Shown here: piece by piece, positions 39,199-48,376 of the stretch
Position numbering within the stretch: position 1 is the first letter of the stretch
Layout of the letters: each line of letters begins with the position of its first letter
Source of the DNA: Corynebacterium aurimucosum
Lineage (GTDB): Bacteria > Actinomycetota > Actinomycetes > Mycobacteriales > Mycobacteriaceae
Assembly: GCF_030408555.1 (NCBI RefSeq)
Contig: NZ_CP047048.1
Span: 1,612,001 to 1,676,000, forward strand
Direction: 5' to 3'
Length of the DNA: 64,000 bases
Translations under genes and position numbers: made by a program
Notes under the pieces: generated by a model
The model's input: the letters and a program-made list of their open reading frames with translations, nothing else
Told to the model about the DNA's origin: nothing
Databases searched by the model: none

Positions 39199-39921
39199 AT
39201 GGCCCGCAAATCCAAGCGAAGCGACCACCCTTCCCTCGACACCCTGTCCGCCCGCCAGCGCCGCATCCTGGAGGTTATCCATGATGCCGTAATGCTCCGC
39301 GGATACCCGCCAAGCATTCGTGAGATCGGTGATGCCACCGGCCTACAGTCCACATCATCCGTGGCCTACCAGCTGAAGCAGCTTGAGGAGAAGGGCTTCC
39401 TGCGCCGCGATCCAAACAAGCCGCGCGCCGTTGATGTCCGCCACTTCCCCGGTGCCGAAGACTCGAAGAAGCCCGGCCGCAAGACAAGCCAGGCAAACAA
39501 GTCTCCGGATCTTTCCACCCCCGATATCCCCGAGGACGCAGCGACGCCGAACTATATCCCTGTTGTCGGCCGCATTGCCGCAGGTTCCCCAATTACCGCC
39601 GAAGAAAACGTTGACGCTTATTTCCCCATGCCGGGCGAAATCCTTGGCAGCGGCGAGCTTTACATGCTACAGGTCGTGGGCGATTCTATGCAGGACGCCG
39701 GAATCCTCAACGGCGATTGGGTGATCATTCGCTCACAATCCGTCGCAGAGGAAGGCGAGTTCGTCGCCGCTCTCCTAGACGGCGAAGAAGCCACCGTAAA
39801 GGAATTTCACCGCGACTCCTCCGGCGTCTGGCTTCTCCCCCATAATAATGCCTACTCCCCCATCAAGGGCGACGAAGCTGAGATCATGGGCAAGGTAGTG
39901 TCTGTTTTCCGCAAGCTCTAG
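39199..39921 (+). CDS. lexA: SOS repressor LexA
   Basis: 240 aa from ATG 39199 (MARKSKRSDHPS), GGAG upstream. N-terminal winged helix (residues 15-72) and S24-type self-cleavage domain. The cleavage bond Ala128-Gly129 sits in GRIAAGSP, and the Ser/Lys dyad is Ser163 (VVGDSMQD) and Lys201 (EEATVKEF). RecA filaments trigger its autocleavage. The linker (residues 85-118) is long, as in other actinobacterial LexA. Confidence 0.97.
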   Translation: MARKSKRSDHPSLDTLSARQRRILEVIHDAVMLRGYPPSIREIGDATGLQSTSSVAYQLKQLEEKGFLRRDPNKPRAVDVRHFPGAEDSKKPGRKTSQANKSPDLSTPDIPEDAATPNYIPVVGRIAAGSPITAEENVDAYFPMPGEILGSGELYMLQVVGDSMQDAGILNGDWVIIRSQSVAEEGEFVAALLDGEEATVKEFHRDSSGVWLLPHNNAYSPIKGDEAEIMGKVVSVFRKL

Positions 39922-39948
39922 GAATCATCACTTCGCAGCCATCCCCAG

Positions 39949-39999
39949 GGCCCTACCCACCCCGCAGTGCCAGTCCACTCGGTGCGGGCGTAAAGGGCC
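39949..39999 (+). terminator. Nested stem after lexA
   Basis: GGCCCTAC (39949-39956) pairs with GT-AA-AGGGCC (39990-39999, two-base bulge) and encloses CCCGCA (39961-39966)/TGCGGG (39983-39988). Probably ends the lexA transcript. The rest of the 367-bp gap to sugR has a TACACT box near 40107 and a GGAGG site at the sugR start, but no gene. Confidence 0.4.
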
Positions 40000-40288
40000 G
40001 GGGGATTGTGTCTTTCTACCCCCTTGTGTGTGTACATGCCCGATTCCTACCGCTTTAGCGTCCGACATCACACATTTACATATGTGCAGGTTATGACGGA
40101 ATTTTTACACTAAGACAGCAATCTCAATGTGAGTTTTTCTTTGTTTCGTTCCGTTTTCTTCACCTTCAGTGGGACAATAGAAGCATCGCCGCAACATTCG
40201 TTGTTCTTTTCGTTCACACGCCCCAGCCCCGTTTCCTTTCCGCGGCGGGCGCAGTGACCACCACAGGCAGACTTCACCGGGAGGAACT

Positions 40289-41071
40289 ATGTACGCAGAA
40301 GAGCGTCGCCGACAAATTGCCTCATTGACCGCCGTCGAAGGCCGTGTCAATGTCACCGAACTTTCTGAACGCTTCGATGTTACCGCTGAGACGATTCGCC
40401 GCGATCTCGCGGTTTTGGATCGGGAAGGAGTCGTGCACCGAGTCCATGGCGGTGCGGTTGCCTCCCAATCCTTCCAAACCGCGGAGTTAACCCTTGATAC
40501 CCGTCAACGCTCGGCCACGGGCGCCAAGATGGCCATTGCGCGCGCTGCGCTGGAACAGCTTCCCGATGGCGGCAGCATCTTCCTCGACGCCGGCACCACG
40601 ACGAATGCGCTTGCTGATCTCATTGGCCAGCGCTATTCGGCAGGTCAGTTCAGCATCGTCTCCAACAGCCTGCCGATCGCCCTTTCGCTAGCCAGCAACG
40701 GGGTATCCGAAGTCCAGCTCCTTGGCGGTACAGTACGGGCAATTACCCAGGCCGTGGTTGGTGATACCGCCCTTCGCACCATGGCGCTCATGCGTGCCGA
40801 CGTGGCTTTTGTCGGCACCAACGCACTGACCATTGATCACGGTCTCTCAACGGCAGACTCGCAAGAGGCTGCGATCAAGTCCGCTTTCGTCACCAATGCG
40901 CACCGCGTCGTCGTACTGTGCGATTCTTCAAAGCTGGGCAATGACTACCTCGTGAGCTTTGCGTCCCTCGATGAAATTGATGTCGTTATCACCGATGCCG
41001 GCGCGCCCGCTTCCTACGTTGAAGCGCTGCGTGAGCACGGCATTGAGGTGATCATTGCTGCAGAGAAGTAG
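40289..41071 (+). CDS. sugR: DeoR-family sugar regulator SugR
   Basis: 260 aa. The N-terminal DeoR helix-turn-helix (residues 1-57, VNVTELSERFDVTAETIRRDLAVLDREG) is followed by a sugar-phosphate-binding fold with LDAGTTTNALAD and SNSLPIALSL. In C. glutamicum, SugR in this position (lexA-sugR-fruK/ptsI) represses the PTS genes and is released by sugar phosphates. Only one DeoR-type gene is found here, whereas I recall that C. glutamicum has a second (FruR) in the fructose locus. The operators were not identified. Confidence 0.9.
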   Translation: MYAEERRRQIASLTAVEGRVNVTELSERFDVTAETIRRDLAVLDREGVVHRVHGGAVASQSFQTAELTLDTRQRSATGAKMAIARAALEQLPDGGSIFLDAGTTTNALADLIGQRYSAGQFSIVSNSLPIALSLASNGVSEVQLLGGTVRAITQAVVGDTALRTMALMRADVAFVGTNALTIDHGLSTADSQEAAIKSAFVTNAHRVVVLCDSSKLGNDYLVSFASLDEIDVVITDAGAPASYVEALREHGIEVIIAAEK

Positions 41072-41094
41072 GCGCTTTAGCCCCTAGATCGTTT

Positions 41095-41138
41095 CAGGAG
41101 GTGTGCACCCCTTCATGGTGAGGGGCGCACACCTCCTG
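41095..41138. terminator. Bidirectional terminator between sugR and ptsI
   Basis: CAGGAGGTGTGC (41095-41106) pairs with GCACACCTCCTG (41127-41138). Next to it CCCC/GGGG continue the stem after one mismatch. It lies between convergent genes and lacks a strong U-tract. Confidence 0.75.
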
Positions 41139-41151
41139 CACATTCAATACT

Positions 41152-42846
41152 CTAGGACGCCTGGAATTGCTCCAATAGGTCAATCACCGCGGCGCGGGCA
41201 TCAGCTGGGCCCTCAGCGTTTACTGCTGCATCCGCCATCTTCCGGCATTGCTCAAGAGTGACCTCAGCAAGCTGTGCGCCAACACCTGCGACCGCAGTCG
41301 ACGCCGCAGACAGTGATGTCACGCCAAGGCCAGTTAGCACGCAGGCGAGCATGGGATCAGCTGCTGCTTCGCCGCAGACGCCCACCGGAACATTATTATC
41401 GCGCCCGACCACGCAGGTGTGCTGGATCAAACGCAACACGGCCGGTTGCCACGGATCGGTCAAGTAGGCCAGCTGGGGCGATAGGCGGTCAGCGGCCATA
41501 GTGTACTGCGTCAAGTCATTGGTACCGATGGACACGAAGTCGAGGTGCGGCAGGATAGTATCCGCCATCAGGGCTGCAGCCGGTACCTCAATCATCGCAC
41601 CAGCCGTGAGCCCACGCTCGCGACAGAGTTCGGCGAACCACTTTGCCTCGACTGCCGTGGCCACCATCGGTGCCATAACCCACGTCGTGGCACCTTCGGC
41701 ACGCTTTTCTGCGGCCTGCGCGATGGCATCGAGCTGACGGGTCAAAAGTGCCTCGTTATCGCGGGCGATGCGCAGGCCCCGGACGCCCAAGGCGGGGTTC
41801 TCCTCAGAGTCCAACGTGGCATAGGAGATCGGCTTATCAGAACCAGCATCGAGCGTTCGAACAACGACCTTGGAGTCCGGGAAAGCGTTGAAAACCTTGC
41901 CGTAGATGCGTGCTTGCTCCTCCACGGTGGGCTCTTCGCTCGCGGAGAGGAAGGACAGCTCTGTACGGTACAAACCGATACCTTCTGCCTGCGAATCAGA
42001 GGCGATGCGAGCTGCGTTGCCGTCGGCAACATTGGCGAGCAACTGCACGCGGTGTCCATCCCTGGTCTGGGCCGGACCCCGCCACTCGGCCACTCGTGCC
42101 GCCTTCTCGCGGTATTCCTCTACAGCCTTGAGCGAGGCAGCGCGATCCGCACCAAGGGCCACTGTTCCCACGGAGCCATCGACGAAGATCTGGGTTCCCG
42201 CCTCAATCGTGCGCAGCTCAGCGCCGACCGCCACGATGCACGGAAGGTCGAGCTGACGAGCGATAATTGCCGTGTGGCTGGTGGGACCGCCCAGCTCGGT
42301 CACAAGCGCCTTGATATGGGTGGTGTCCAAGGTTGCGGTATCCGCCGGTGCAAGGTCATCCGCCAGCAGCACCGCCTCCCCTTCAACCATGGGCAGGCCC
42401 GGCTCTTGCTCACCACGCAGTTGTGCGATGACGCGGTCGCGCACGTCCTTGAGGTCAGTCGTGCGCTCGGCCATTACGCCGCCGGCGGCCTCAAACATGG
42501 TGACAAACCTGTCTGTGGCACCAACAACTGCATATTCGGCGTTCTTGCCGCTGCGAATGCCCTTGCGCACTGCCTTGTGCCAACCTCGGTCCTTGACCAT
42601 TCCAGCAGTAGCGCCCAGAACTTCTGCTGCCTGACCTTCAGCACCAGCGGCACGCTGTTCTAGCCTGCTGGCAACGATGTCGGCGGCTTCGAGGAAGCGA
42701 TCGTATTCAGCATCACGTTGCTCTTCCGCCACGGTTTCTCCAGCCGTGGGCAGTTCTGGGCGTGGGCGAACCCACACCGCCTCAGCGTATGCAACGCCGG
42801 CGACGACGCCGGTGCCTTTAATGGTGGATGGGGATGCGTTTTCCAT
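41152..42846 (-). CDS. ptsI: PTS enzyme I
   Basis: 564 aa from ATG 42846 (MENASPSTIKGTG), AAGG upstream. Takes phosphate from phosphoenolpyruvate and hands it to HPr. The active His191 is in GGPTSHTAI; the PEP-binding C-terminal barrel has LYRTELSFLSASEEP, IRTLDAGSDKP-like and DFVSIGTNDLTQYTMA, with the catalytic Cys region GVCGEAA. The frame continues 187 codons upstream, but that part is compositionally unlike a protein. It should charge both the HPr at 46.2 kb and the HPr domain of DhaM. Confidence 0.97.
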   Translation of the reverse strand: MENASPSTIKGTGVVAGVAYAEAVWVRPRPELPTAGETVAEEQRDAEYDRFLEAADIVASRLEQRAAGAEGQAAEVLGATAGMVKDRGWHKAVRKGIRSGKNAEYAVVGATDRFVTMFEAAGGVMAERTTDLKDVRDRVIAQLRGEQEPGLPMVEGEAVLLADDLAPADTATLDTTHIKALVTELGGPTSHTAIIARQLDLPCIVAVGAELRTIEAGTQIFVDGSVGTVALGADRAASLKAVEEYREKAARVAEWRGPAQTRDGHRVQLLANVADGNAARIASDSQAEGIGLYRTELSFLSASEEPTVEEQARIYGKVFNAFPDSKVVVRTLDAGSDKPISYATLDSEENPALGVRGLRIARDNEALLTRQLDAIAQAAEKRAEGATTWVMAPMVATAVEAKWFAELCRERGLTAGAMIEVPAAALMADTILPHLDFVSIGTNDLTQYTMAADRLSPQLAYLTDPWQPAVLRLIQHTCVVGRDNNVPVGVCGEAAADPMLACVLTGLGVTSLSAASTAVAGVGAQLAEVTLEQCRKMADAAVNAEGPADARAAVIDLLEQFQAS

Positions 42847-42933
42847 GACACATTTCCTTACGGAGACGATGTTTTTCTCGATCCAGATCATCACAAGTCG
42901 GTCAAAAATGCAACGAAAACCACAGTGATTCCG

Positions 42934-42980
42934 TTGACATTCGGACACATACGGGCAATAATCAACATTAAGCAACATTA
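42934..42980 (+). promoter_or_regulatory. fruK-ptsF-ptsH promoter with a direct repeat at the start site
   Basis: TTGACA (42934-42939), 17-bp spacer, AATAAT (42957-42962): a near-consensus sigma-70-type promoter aimed at fruK, with a leader of about 115 nt. CAACATTA is repeated at 42963-42970 and 42973-42980, exactly one helical turn apart, over the predicted start. A DeoR-type regulator such as SugR could bind there. Confidence 0.6.
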
Positions 42981-43084
42981 CTTTCACGCTGACCACGGGC
43001 AATCCGCACGGGAGTTCTTGTTTAAGCCGCCGAGGCGCGTTTGCCCCCAATATACGCACTCCGCGAAAGGGGACATTGTCCACA

Positions 43085-44056
43085 ATGATCCTTACCTTGA
43101 CCCCCAACCCAAGCATCGACGCCACCGTGCGCCTAAACGAGGAACTCGAGCCTGGTGCTGTACACCGCGCAGGGTCTGTATCCAGCGTTGCCGGTGGTAA
43201 AGGCGTCAACGTCACGCACGCCGTAACGCTCGCCAACGTCGACAGTCTGGCCCTTCTACCGGCTGTGGCCTCAGACCCTTTCTTAGCCCTCGCCGCTGAC
43301 GCGTCTATCCCCGTGCACGCCGTGCCGGCACATGACGCGGTGCGCACCAATACCACCCTGACCGAACCGGATGGCCGTACGACCAAACTCAACGGACCCG
43401 GCCCCACGCTCGATGAATCAATTCAGCAAGACGTGGCACAGGCCGTTGCTGAACTCTGCGCTGACGCCGAGTGGATCGTCATGGCGGGCTCTCTTCCCCA
43501 AGGCGTTCCTACAGATTGGTACACGCAGCTCATCTGTGTCGCGCGCGAAGCCAACCCCGGCATCCGTGTAGCCGTCGACACCTCCGATGCCCCTATGGTG
43601 GCTCTCGGAGAAAACCTCGAAACCGCCAGCCCCGACCTCATCAAGCCGAATGGTCTTGAGCTTGGCCAGCTAGCCAACGTGGATGGTCAGGCCCTCGAAG
43701 CTGCCGCCGAGAACGGTGATTTTAGCGGTGTGGTCAAGGCCGCGAGGGTCGTCGTCAAGCGCGGCATCCCCGAGGTTCTCGTCACCCTGGGTGGCGCTGG
43801 CGCAGTGCTGGTCACTGCCGATGAAGCGTGGGCCGCTACTCCCCCGCCGATTACCCTGCGCTCTACCGTGGGCGCCGGTGATTCTTCGCTCTCCGGCTAT
43901 ATCCTCGCCCGCCGCTCGGGTGCCTCCTACTCGGAAGCCCTGCGCCAAGCGGTGGCCTACGGCTCGGCTGCCGCAGCACTCCCGGGAACCCAGATACCAA
44001 CCCCTGAAGAACTAGATATCGAACACACGACGGTTCAGGCCGTCACCGACTTTTAG
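43085..44056 (+). CDS. fruK: 1-phosphofructokinase
   Basis: 323-aa PfkB/ribokinase family enzyme that phosphorylates fructose 1-phosphate (made by PtsF) to fructose 1,6-bisphosphate. Start MILTLTPNPSIDATV, SVAGGKGVNVTHA near residue 38, and the catalytic anion-hole motif VGAGDSSLSGY near residue 260. AAAGGGG lies upstream; an in-frame TTG three codons before the ATG is an alternative start. ptsF begins 23 bp downstream. Confidence 0.95.
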   Translation: MILTLTPNPSIDATVRLNEELEPGAVHRAGSVSSVAGGKGVNVTHAVTLANVDSLALLPAVASDPFLALAADASIPVHAVPAHDAVRTNTTLTEPDGRTTKLNGPGPTLDESIQQDVAQAVAELCADAEWIVMAGSLPQGVPTDWYTQLICVAREANPGIRVAVDTSDAPMVALGENLETASPDLIKPNGLELGQLANVDGQALEAAAENGDFSGVVKAARVVVKRGIPEVLVTLGGAGAVLVTADEAWAATPPPITLRSTVGAGDSSLSGYILARRSGASYSEALRQAVAYGSAAAALPGTQIPTPEELDIEHTTVQAVTDF

Positions 44057-44079
44057 CAGTACTGAGGAGTACGTACCCG

Positions 44080-46164
44080 ATGTCATCAGAACTCATCACC
44101 ACCGATCTTGTGGCGCTCGACGCCGACTTCGGTGACAGCATCGAATCAGTCATTACCAACCTGGCCACGCTTGTCCACGACACCGGCCGCGCCACCTCCG
44201 TGGAGGAACTGGCTGGCCCCGCCATCGAGCGTGAAGCAAAAGCTGGCACCGGTGTCCCCGGTGGCGTTGCCATCCCACACTGCCGCTCCGCCGCAGTGTC
44301 TGAACCCACCTTGGCCTTCGCCCGCCTCTCGCGCGGTGTAGACTTCTCCGGGCCCGATGGCGACGCCCACCTGGTGTTCCTCATCGCTGCCCCGGAAGGT
44401 GGCGGTAAAGCACACCTGAAGATCCTCTCCAAGCTGGCTCGCGCGCTGGTGAAGAAGGACTTCTTGGAGGCTCTGCGCACCGCGCAGACCAAGGAGGAAA
44501 TCGTCTCCCTGGTACTCGACGTGGTTAACGCCGAAAAACCGAAGAAGAAGGCTACGGCCAGCGAATCGGCACCTGCAGCTGCGACTGCAGCGCCTACGGC
44601 GAGCAAGGCTGCGGATCCACAGAAGACCCGCATCGTGGCCGTCACCGCATGCCCGACCGGCATTGCCCACACATACATGGCAGCCGACGCCCTCACCCAA
44701 ACCGCCGAGGAGCGCGACGATGTCGAGCTCACCGTAGAAACCCAGGGTTCCTCCAATAACACCGCCGTTTCTGCAGACACCATCGCGGCTGCCGACGCCG
44801 TCATCTTCGCTACCGATGTCGGTGTTCGCGACCGGGAGCGCTTCGCCGGAAAGCCCGTTATTGAATCAGGCGTCAAGCGCGCCATCAACGAGCCGGGCGT
44901 GATGCTCGATGAAGCTATCGCTGCGTCCAAGAACCCCAACGCACACAAGGTCGCAGGCACGGCAGGCGCAGCCTCCTCTAGTTCCGCAGAAGAAGGCGAA
45001 GGTCTGGGCTGGGGCAAGCGCATTCAGCAGGCCATCATGACCGGTGTGTCCTACATGGTGCCCTTCGTTGCTGCCGGTGGCCTCCTCTTAGCCTTGGGCT
45101 TCCTCTTCGGTGGCTACGACATGGCCAACGGTTGGCAGGCCATCACCAGCGATTACTCGTTGACCAACCTGCCGGGCCATGACGTCATGGTTGATGGCGA
45201 AATGATGACCTTCAAGAAGGCAGGGTTCGCCCTGTACATCGGCGCCGTGCTCTTCGCCATCGGTCAAGCATCGATGGGATTCATCGTCGCGGCGCTCTCC
45301 GGCTACATTGCCTTCGCGCTGGCGGGCCGCCCGGGCATCGCGCCGGGCTTCGCCGGTGGTGCCATTGCGGTCACCCTCGGTGCGGGCTTCATCGGTGGTC
45401 TGGTCACCGGCCTTATCGCTGGCTTTGTTGCGATGTGGATTGGCAAGTGGAAGGTCCCGCGCTGGATCGGCTCCCTCATGCCTGTGGTCATCATCCCGCT
45501 GCTCGCCACCATGGTTACTGGCCTGCTCATGTACCTGCTGCTCGGTGCACCGCTGGCCGCCATCATGGAAGGCCTGCAGAACTGGCTGTCCTCTATGTCC
45601 GGTTCCTCCGCGGTCCTTCTGGGCATCATCCTGGGACTTATGATGTGCTCCGACTTGGGTGGCCCGGTCAACAAGGCTGCTTACCTCTTCGCTACTGCTG
45701 GCCTGTCCACGGGTGATGAGGCTTCCATGAAGATCATGGCCGCCGTTATGGCCTCCGGCATGGTTCCGCCGATCGCACTGTCCATCGCTACCTTCGTACG
45801 CAAGAACCTGTTCACGCCTGCGGAGCAGGAAAACGGTAAGTCCGCCTGGCTGCTGGGTCTGTCCTTCGTCTCCGAGGGCGCTATCCCGTTCGCTGCTGCC
45901 GACCCGCTGCGTGTCATCCCGTCAATGATGCTCGGTGGCGCAGTAACTGGTGCTCTGTCGATGTCCCTGGATGTCATGTCTCGCGCCCCGCACGGCGGTA
46001 TCTTTGTTATCTTCGCTATCGAACCTGCGTGGGCTTACTTCGTGGCTATCCTTGCCGGCGTCATCGTGTCCGCCATTGCGGTCATCGCGATGAAGCAATT
46101 CTGGCCTAACAAGGCTGCTGAAGAAGCTGCTGCGAAGGCAGACAAGGCCAAGGCCGCCGCCTAG
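44080..46164 (+). CDS. ptsF: PTS fructose EIIABC
   Basis: 694 aa in the order A-B-C. EIIA: His67 in VAIPHCRS. EIIB: Cys192 in VTACPTGIAHTYMAADAL. EIIC from about residue 310: ten hydrophobic segments with GVSYMVPFVAAGGLLLALGFLFGG, MCSDLGGPVNKAAY and ALSMSLDVMSRAPHGG. An Ala/Lys/Thr-rich linker joins A to B. Imports fructose as fructose 1-phosphate for FruK. Confidence 0.97.
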   Translation: MSSELITTDLVALDADFGDSIESVITNLATLVHDTGRATSVEELAGPAIEREAKAGTGVPGGVAIPHCRSAAVSEPTLAFARLSRGVDFSGPDGDAHLVFLIAAPEGGGKAHLKILSKLARALVKKDFLEALRTAQTKEEIVSLVLDVVNAEKPKKKATASESAPAAATAAPTASKAADPQKTRIVAVTACPTGIAHTYMAADALTQTAEERDDVELTVETQGSSNNTAVSADTIAAADAVIFATDVGVRDRERFAGKPVIESGVKRAINEPGVMLDEAIAASKNPNAHKVAGTAGAASSSSAEEGEGLGWGKRIQQAIMTGVSYMVPFVAAGGLLLALGFLFGGYDMANGWQAITSDYSLTNLPGHDVMVDGEMMTFKKAGFALYIGAVLFAIGQASMGFIVAALSGYIAFALAGRPGIAPGFAGGAIAVTLGAGFIGGLVTGLIAGFVAMWIGKWKVPRWIGSLMPVVIIPLLATMVTGLLMYLLLGAPLAAIMEGLQNWLSSMSGSSAVLLGIILGLMMCSDLGGPVNKAAYLFATAGLSTGDEASMKIMAAVMASGMVPPIALSIATFVRKNLFTPAEQENGKSAWLLGLSFVSEGAIPFAAADPLRVIPSMMLGGAVTGALSMSLDVMSRAPHGGIFVIFAIEPAWAYFVAILAGVIVSAIAVIAMKQFWPNKAAEEAAAKADKAKAAA

Positions 46165-46222
46165 CGCTTAAGCCGCGTACACTTGTAAGCACGAAACTCC
46201 GTAATTCGAAAGGATTATTATC

Positions 46223-46492
46223 ATGGCTTCTAAGACCGTCAAGGTTGGCTCCTCCGTCGGACTGCACGCACGTCCGGCCTCCATCATCGCCGATGCCGCC
46301 GCTGAGTTCGACGAGGACATCTTCCTGACCCTCGTCGGCGATGAGGACGAGGATGAGACCGATGCTGCTTCCTCCCTCATGATCATGGCTCTCGGCGCCG
46401 AGCAGGGCGACGAAGTCACCGTGACTTCTGAGAACGAAGCCGCTGTGGAGAAGATCGCCGGTCTCATCGAGCAGGACCTCGACGCTTCCTAA
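46223..46492 (+). CDS. ptsH: PTS phosphocarrier HPr
   Basis: 89 aa, AAAGGA before the ATG. His15 in GLHARPAS accepts phosphate from PtsI and passes it to EIIA domains. The region around residue 50 (DAASSLMIMALG) keeps the Ser-46-like helix, but there is no sign of an HPr kinase in the window. Last gene of fruK-ptsF-ptsH. Confidence 0.97.
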   Translation: MASKTVKVGSSVGLHARPASIIADAAAEFDEDIFLTLVGDEDEDETDAASSLMIMALGAEQGDEVTVTSENEAAVEKIAGLIEQDLDAS

Positions 46493-46518
46493 AGCACTTT
46501 CCGTCTATAGAACGGCAG

Positions 46519-46562
46519 AGCTCCCGCTTCCCTCTTGTACTGAGGGTGGCGGGAGCTTTTTG
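46519..46562 (+). terminator. Intrinsic terminator after ptsH
   Basis: AGCTCCCGC (46519-46527) pairs with GCGGGAGCT (46549-46557) and encloses CCCTC (46530-46534)/GAGGG (46542-46546); TTTTTG follows. Confidence 0.9.
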
Positions 46563-46626
46563 TTTCTCCGTGTCTGCGCGGGCTCTTTCTCTCGTCTTCT
46601 CCCCTCGACTGAAGTGACCTACTGTG

Positions 46627-46632
46627 TAGAGT
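46627..46632 (+). promoter_or_regulatory. -10 element of a leaderless small gene
   Basis: TAGAGT ends 7 nt before the ATG at 46640; no ribosome-binding site. Confidence 0.45.
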
Positions 46633-46639
46633 CAAAGAC

Positions 46640-46963
46640 ATGACTGGCCAGCCAACAACGCCCCCAGACGTCGGCTACGAGGTCATGGGAGCGTTGACCC
46701 GGTTCCGCGGCGACCTCGATACCGAAACCCTCTACCACGGAGTCGCCTCACACCTCTGGGCGGATCAATTAGCGGGAGATTATCCGATTGGAAAAGCAGA
46801 CTTCGCCAACCCCGAAACCATTTCGTGGCCAACTCATACCGACGACGAGGTATACATACACACGGTGGAAGAGCTGCAGGACTACGCACAGGCTCATTCC
46901 GGCAGTGATGATGTCTGGCTGGATGATGAGTTCGTGGGGAGAGCTCTAAAGGGACCGAAGTAA
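46640..46963 (+). CDS. Conserved hypothetical protein, 107 aa
   Basis: Acidic soluble protein with no family I recognise. A helical start (YEVMGALTRFRGDLDTETLYHGVASHLW) is followed by a polar middle with ISWPTHTDDEVYIHTVEELQDYAQ and a DDVWLDDEFVGRALKG end. The codon pattern and the -10 element 7 nt upstream support a real gene. It stands alone between the PTS operon and the permease. Confidence 0.6.
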   Translation: MTGQPTTPPDVGYEVMGALTRFRGDLDTETLYHGVASHLWADQLAGDYPIGKADFANPETISWPTHTDDEVYIHTVEELQDYAQAHSGSDDVWLDDEFVGRALKGPK

Positions 46964-47035
46964 AAGCACCTTATGCAGACTTCTGCACACATTCACCTGG
47001 GGTTTTCTAAATCAAAGCCTCCAGATGGTGCCTTT
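46963..47035. terminator. Composite stem structure between convergent genes
   Basis: AAAGCACC (46963-46970) pairs with GGTGC-C-TTT (47027-47035, one bulge) and encloses the perfect repeat TGCAGA-CT-TCTGCA (46974-46987) and a CTGG/CCAG stem. On the - strand the outer arm ends in GGTGCTTTTA, which suits the permease gene. Confidence 0.4.
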
Positions 47036-47061
47036 ACTCCGTTCAGGCGGCGAGGGTATGT

Positions 47062-48342
47062 CTAGTACTTCGCGCCGCGGCCCTCACCAATGGAGCCGTA
47101 GAGCTTCTTCATCACCGGGTAGAGCACGATGATGCCGACAGAGCCCCAGGCAATGCCCTCAAGCGTCACGCCAAAGACGTCGAGGGTGAGGTTGCCAATA
47201 CCCGCGATGAGCGCCACCGCCGCAGCAGTGAGGTTCACCGGGTTATTGAAGTTGACCTTGTTGTCCATCCAGATGCGCACGCCGAGCATGCCGATGAGCC
47301 CGTAGAGGACAATGCAAGCACCACCCAGCACGCCGGTGGGGATGGTAAAGATGAGCGCGCCAAACTTCGGGATGAAGGCCAGAGCGATGGCTGTGATAGC
47401 AGCTACCCAGTAGGCGGCCGTGGAGTAGACGCGGGTCGCGGCCATCACGCCGATATTCTCCGCGTAGGTCGTAGTACCTGAGCCACCGAAACCACCAGCC
47501 AGGGAGGTGGCAAGACCGTCTGCAATGAGGGCGTCACCGGCCAGATCATCGAGATCGCGCTTGGTCATCTCCGAGACGGCCTTGACGTGGCCGACGTTTT
47601 CCGCAATCAACACGACCAGGACCGGAAGCGCGGCCGCGATGGCGGAAACGTGAAACTCCGGCGCATGGAACTGTGGGAAGCCAATCCAGGCTGCTGCGCG
47701 GATGGACTGCACAGCGCCTTCGCCAAGGTTGCCCGTGGCAGCCGCAAAAGCCCAGCCCACGACAACACCGATGAGGATAGACAGACGCGACACCATGCCG
47801 CGACCAGCGACGGTGGCCAGGATGATGACCGCCAGCGTCACCGTGGCAACCAGAGGCTGGCTCGAATAATTGGTGGCAGCATTGGGCGCCAAGTTAAGGC
47901 CAATCAGTGCCACGATGGCGCCGGTCACAGCCGGCGGCATGACGGCGTCAAGGACCTTCCGGCCCGCCGCCTTCACCGCGAAACCAATCGCCACCAGGAC
48001 CAGGCCAGTCACTAAGACGGAACCCGCCTGTGCGCCAATGCCGTACTGCTGGGAGGCGCTCAGCGGCGCAATGAACGCGAAAGAGGATCCCAGGTAGGAA
48101 GGCAGGCGGTTGCGGGTAATCAGGAGGAATAGGATTGTTCCCAGGCCTGAAAACAGCAACGTCGTATTGACCGGGAATCCGGTCAGGGTGGGCACCAGCA
48201 GTGTCGCGCCGAACATGGCCACGACGTGCTGCATGCCGATGCCGATAGTGCGGCCCCAGCTCAATCGTTCTTCGGGTGCGACGACCGCGCCCGGCTTAAT
48301 CGTTTTTCCGTCCCCGTGGACGGCCCAGCCAAAATTACTCAC
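47062..48342 (-). CDS. Uracil/xanthine permease (NCS2 family)
   Basis: 426 aa from GTG 48342. About 12-14 hydrophobic segments. Motifs: LGIGMQHVVAMFGATLLVP-like start, FITRNRLPSYLGSSFAFIAPL, the family signature region ALPVLVVLIAENVGHVKAVSE, and GSGTTTYAENIGVMAATRVYS. These match UraA/PyrP uracil transporters more than xanthine permeases. No pyr genes adjoin. CATAAT ends 8 nt before the GTG, again leaderless-like. Confidence 0.92.
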   Translation of the reverse strand: MSNFGWAVHGDGKTIKPGAVVAPEERLSWGRTIGIGMQHVVAMFGATLLVPTLTGFPVNTTLLFSGLGTILFLLITRNRLPSYLGSSFAFIAPLSASQQYGIGAQAGSVLVTGLVLVAIGFAVKAAGRKVLDAVMPPAVTGAIVALIGLNLAPNAATNYSSQPLVATVTLAVIILATVAGRGMVSRLSILIGVVVGWAFAAATGNLGEGAVQSIRAAAWIGFPQFHAPEFHVSAIAAALPVLVVLIAENVGHVKAVSEMTKRDLDDLAGDALIADGLATSLAGGFGGSGTTTYAENIGVMAATRVYSTAAYWVAAITAIALAFIPKFGALIFTIPTGVLGGACIVLYGLIGMLGVRIWMDNKVNFNNPVNLTAAAVALIAGIGNLTLDVFGVTLEGIAWGSVGIIVLYPVMKKLYGSIGEGRGAKY

Positions 48343-48376
48343 GAACCATAATTATGGCTCACGGGAGCACTGAAAC

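Noticed and set aside
42847..43407. Upstream extension of ptsI by 187 codons
   Set aside because: The added sequence has no protein-like features and would run through the fruK promoter and its 5' end. The ATG at 42846 has a ribosome-binding site.
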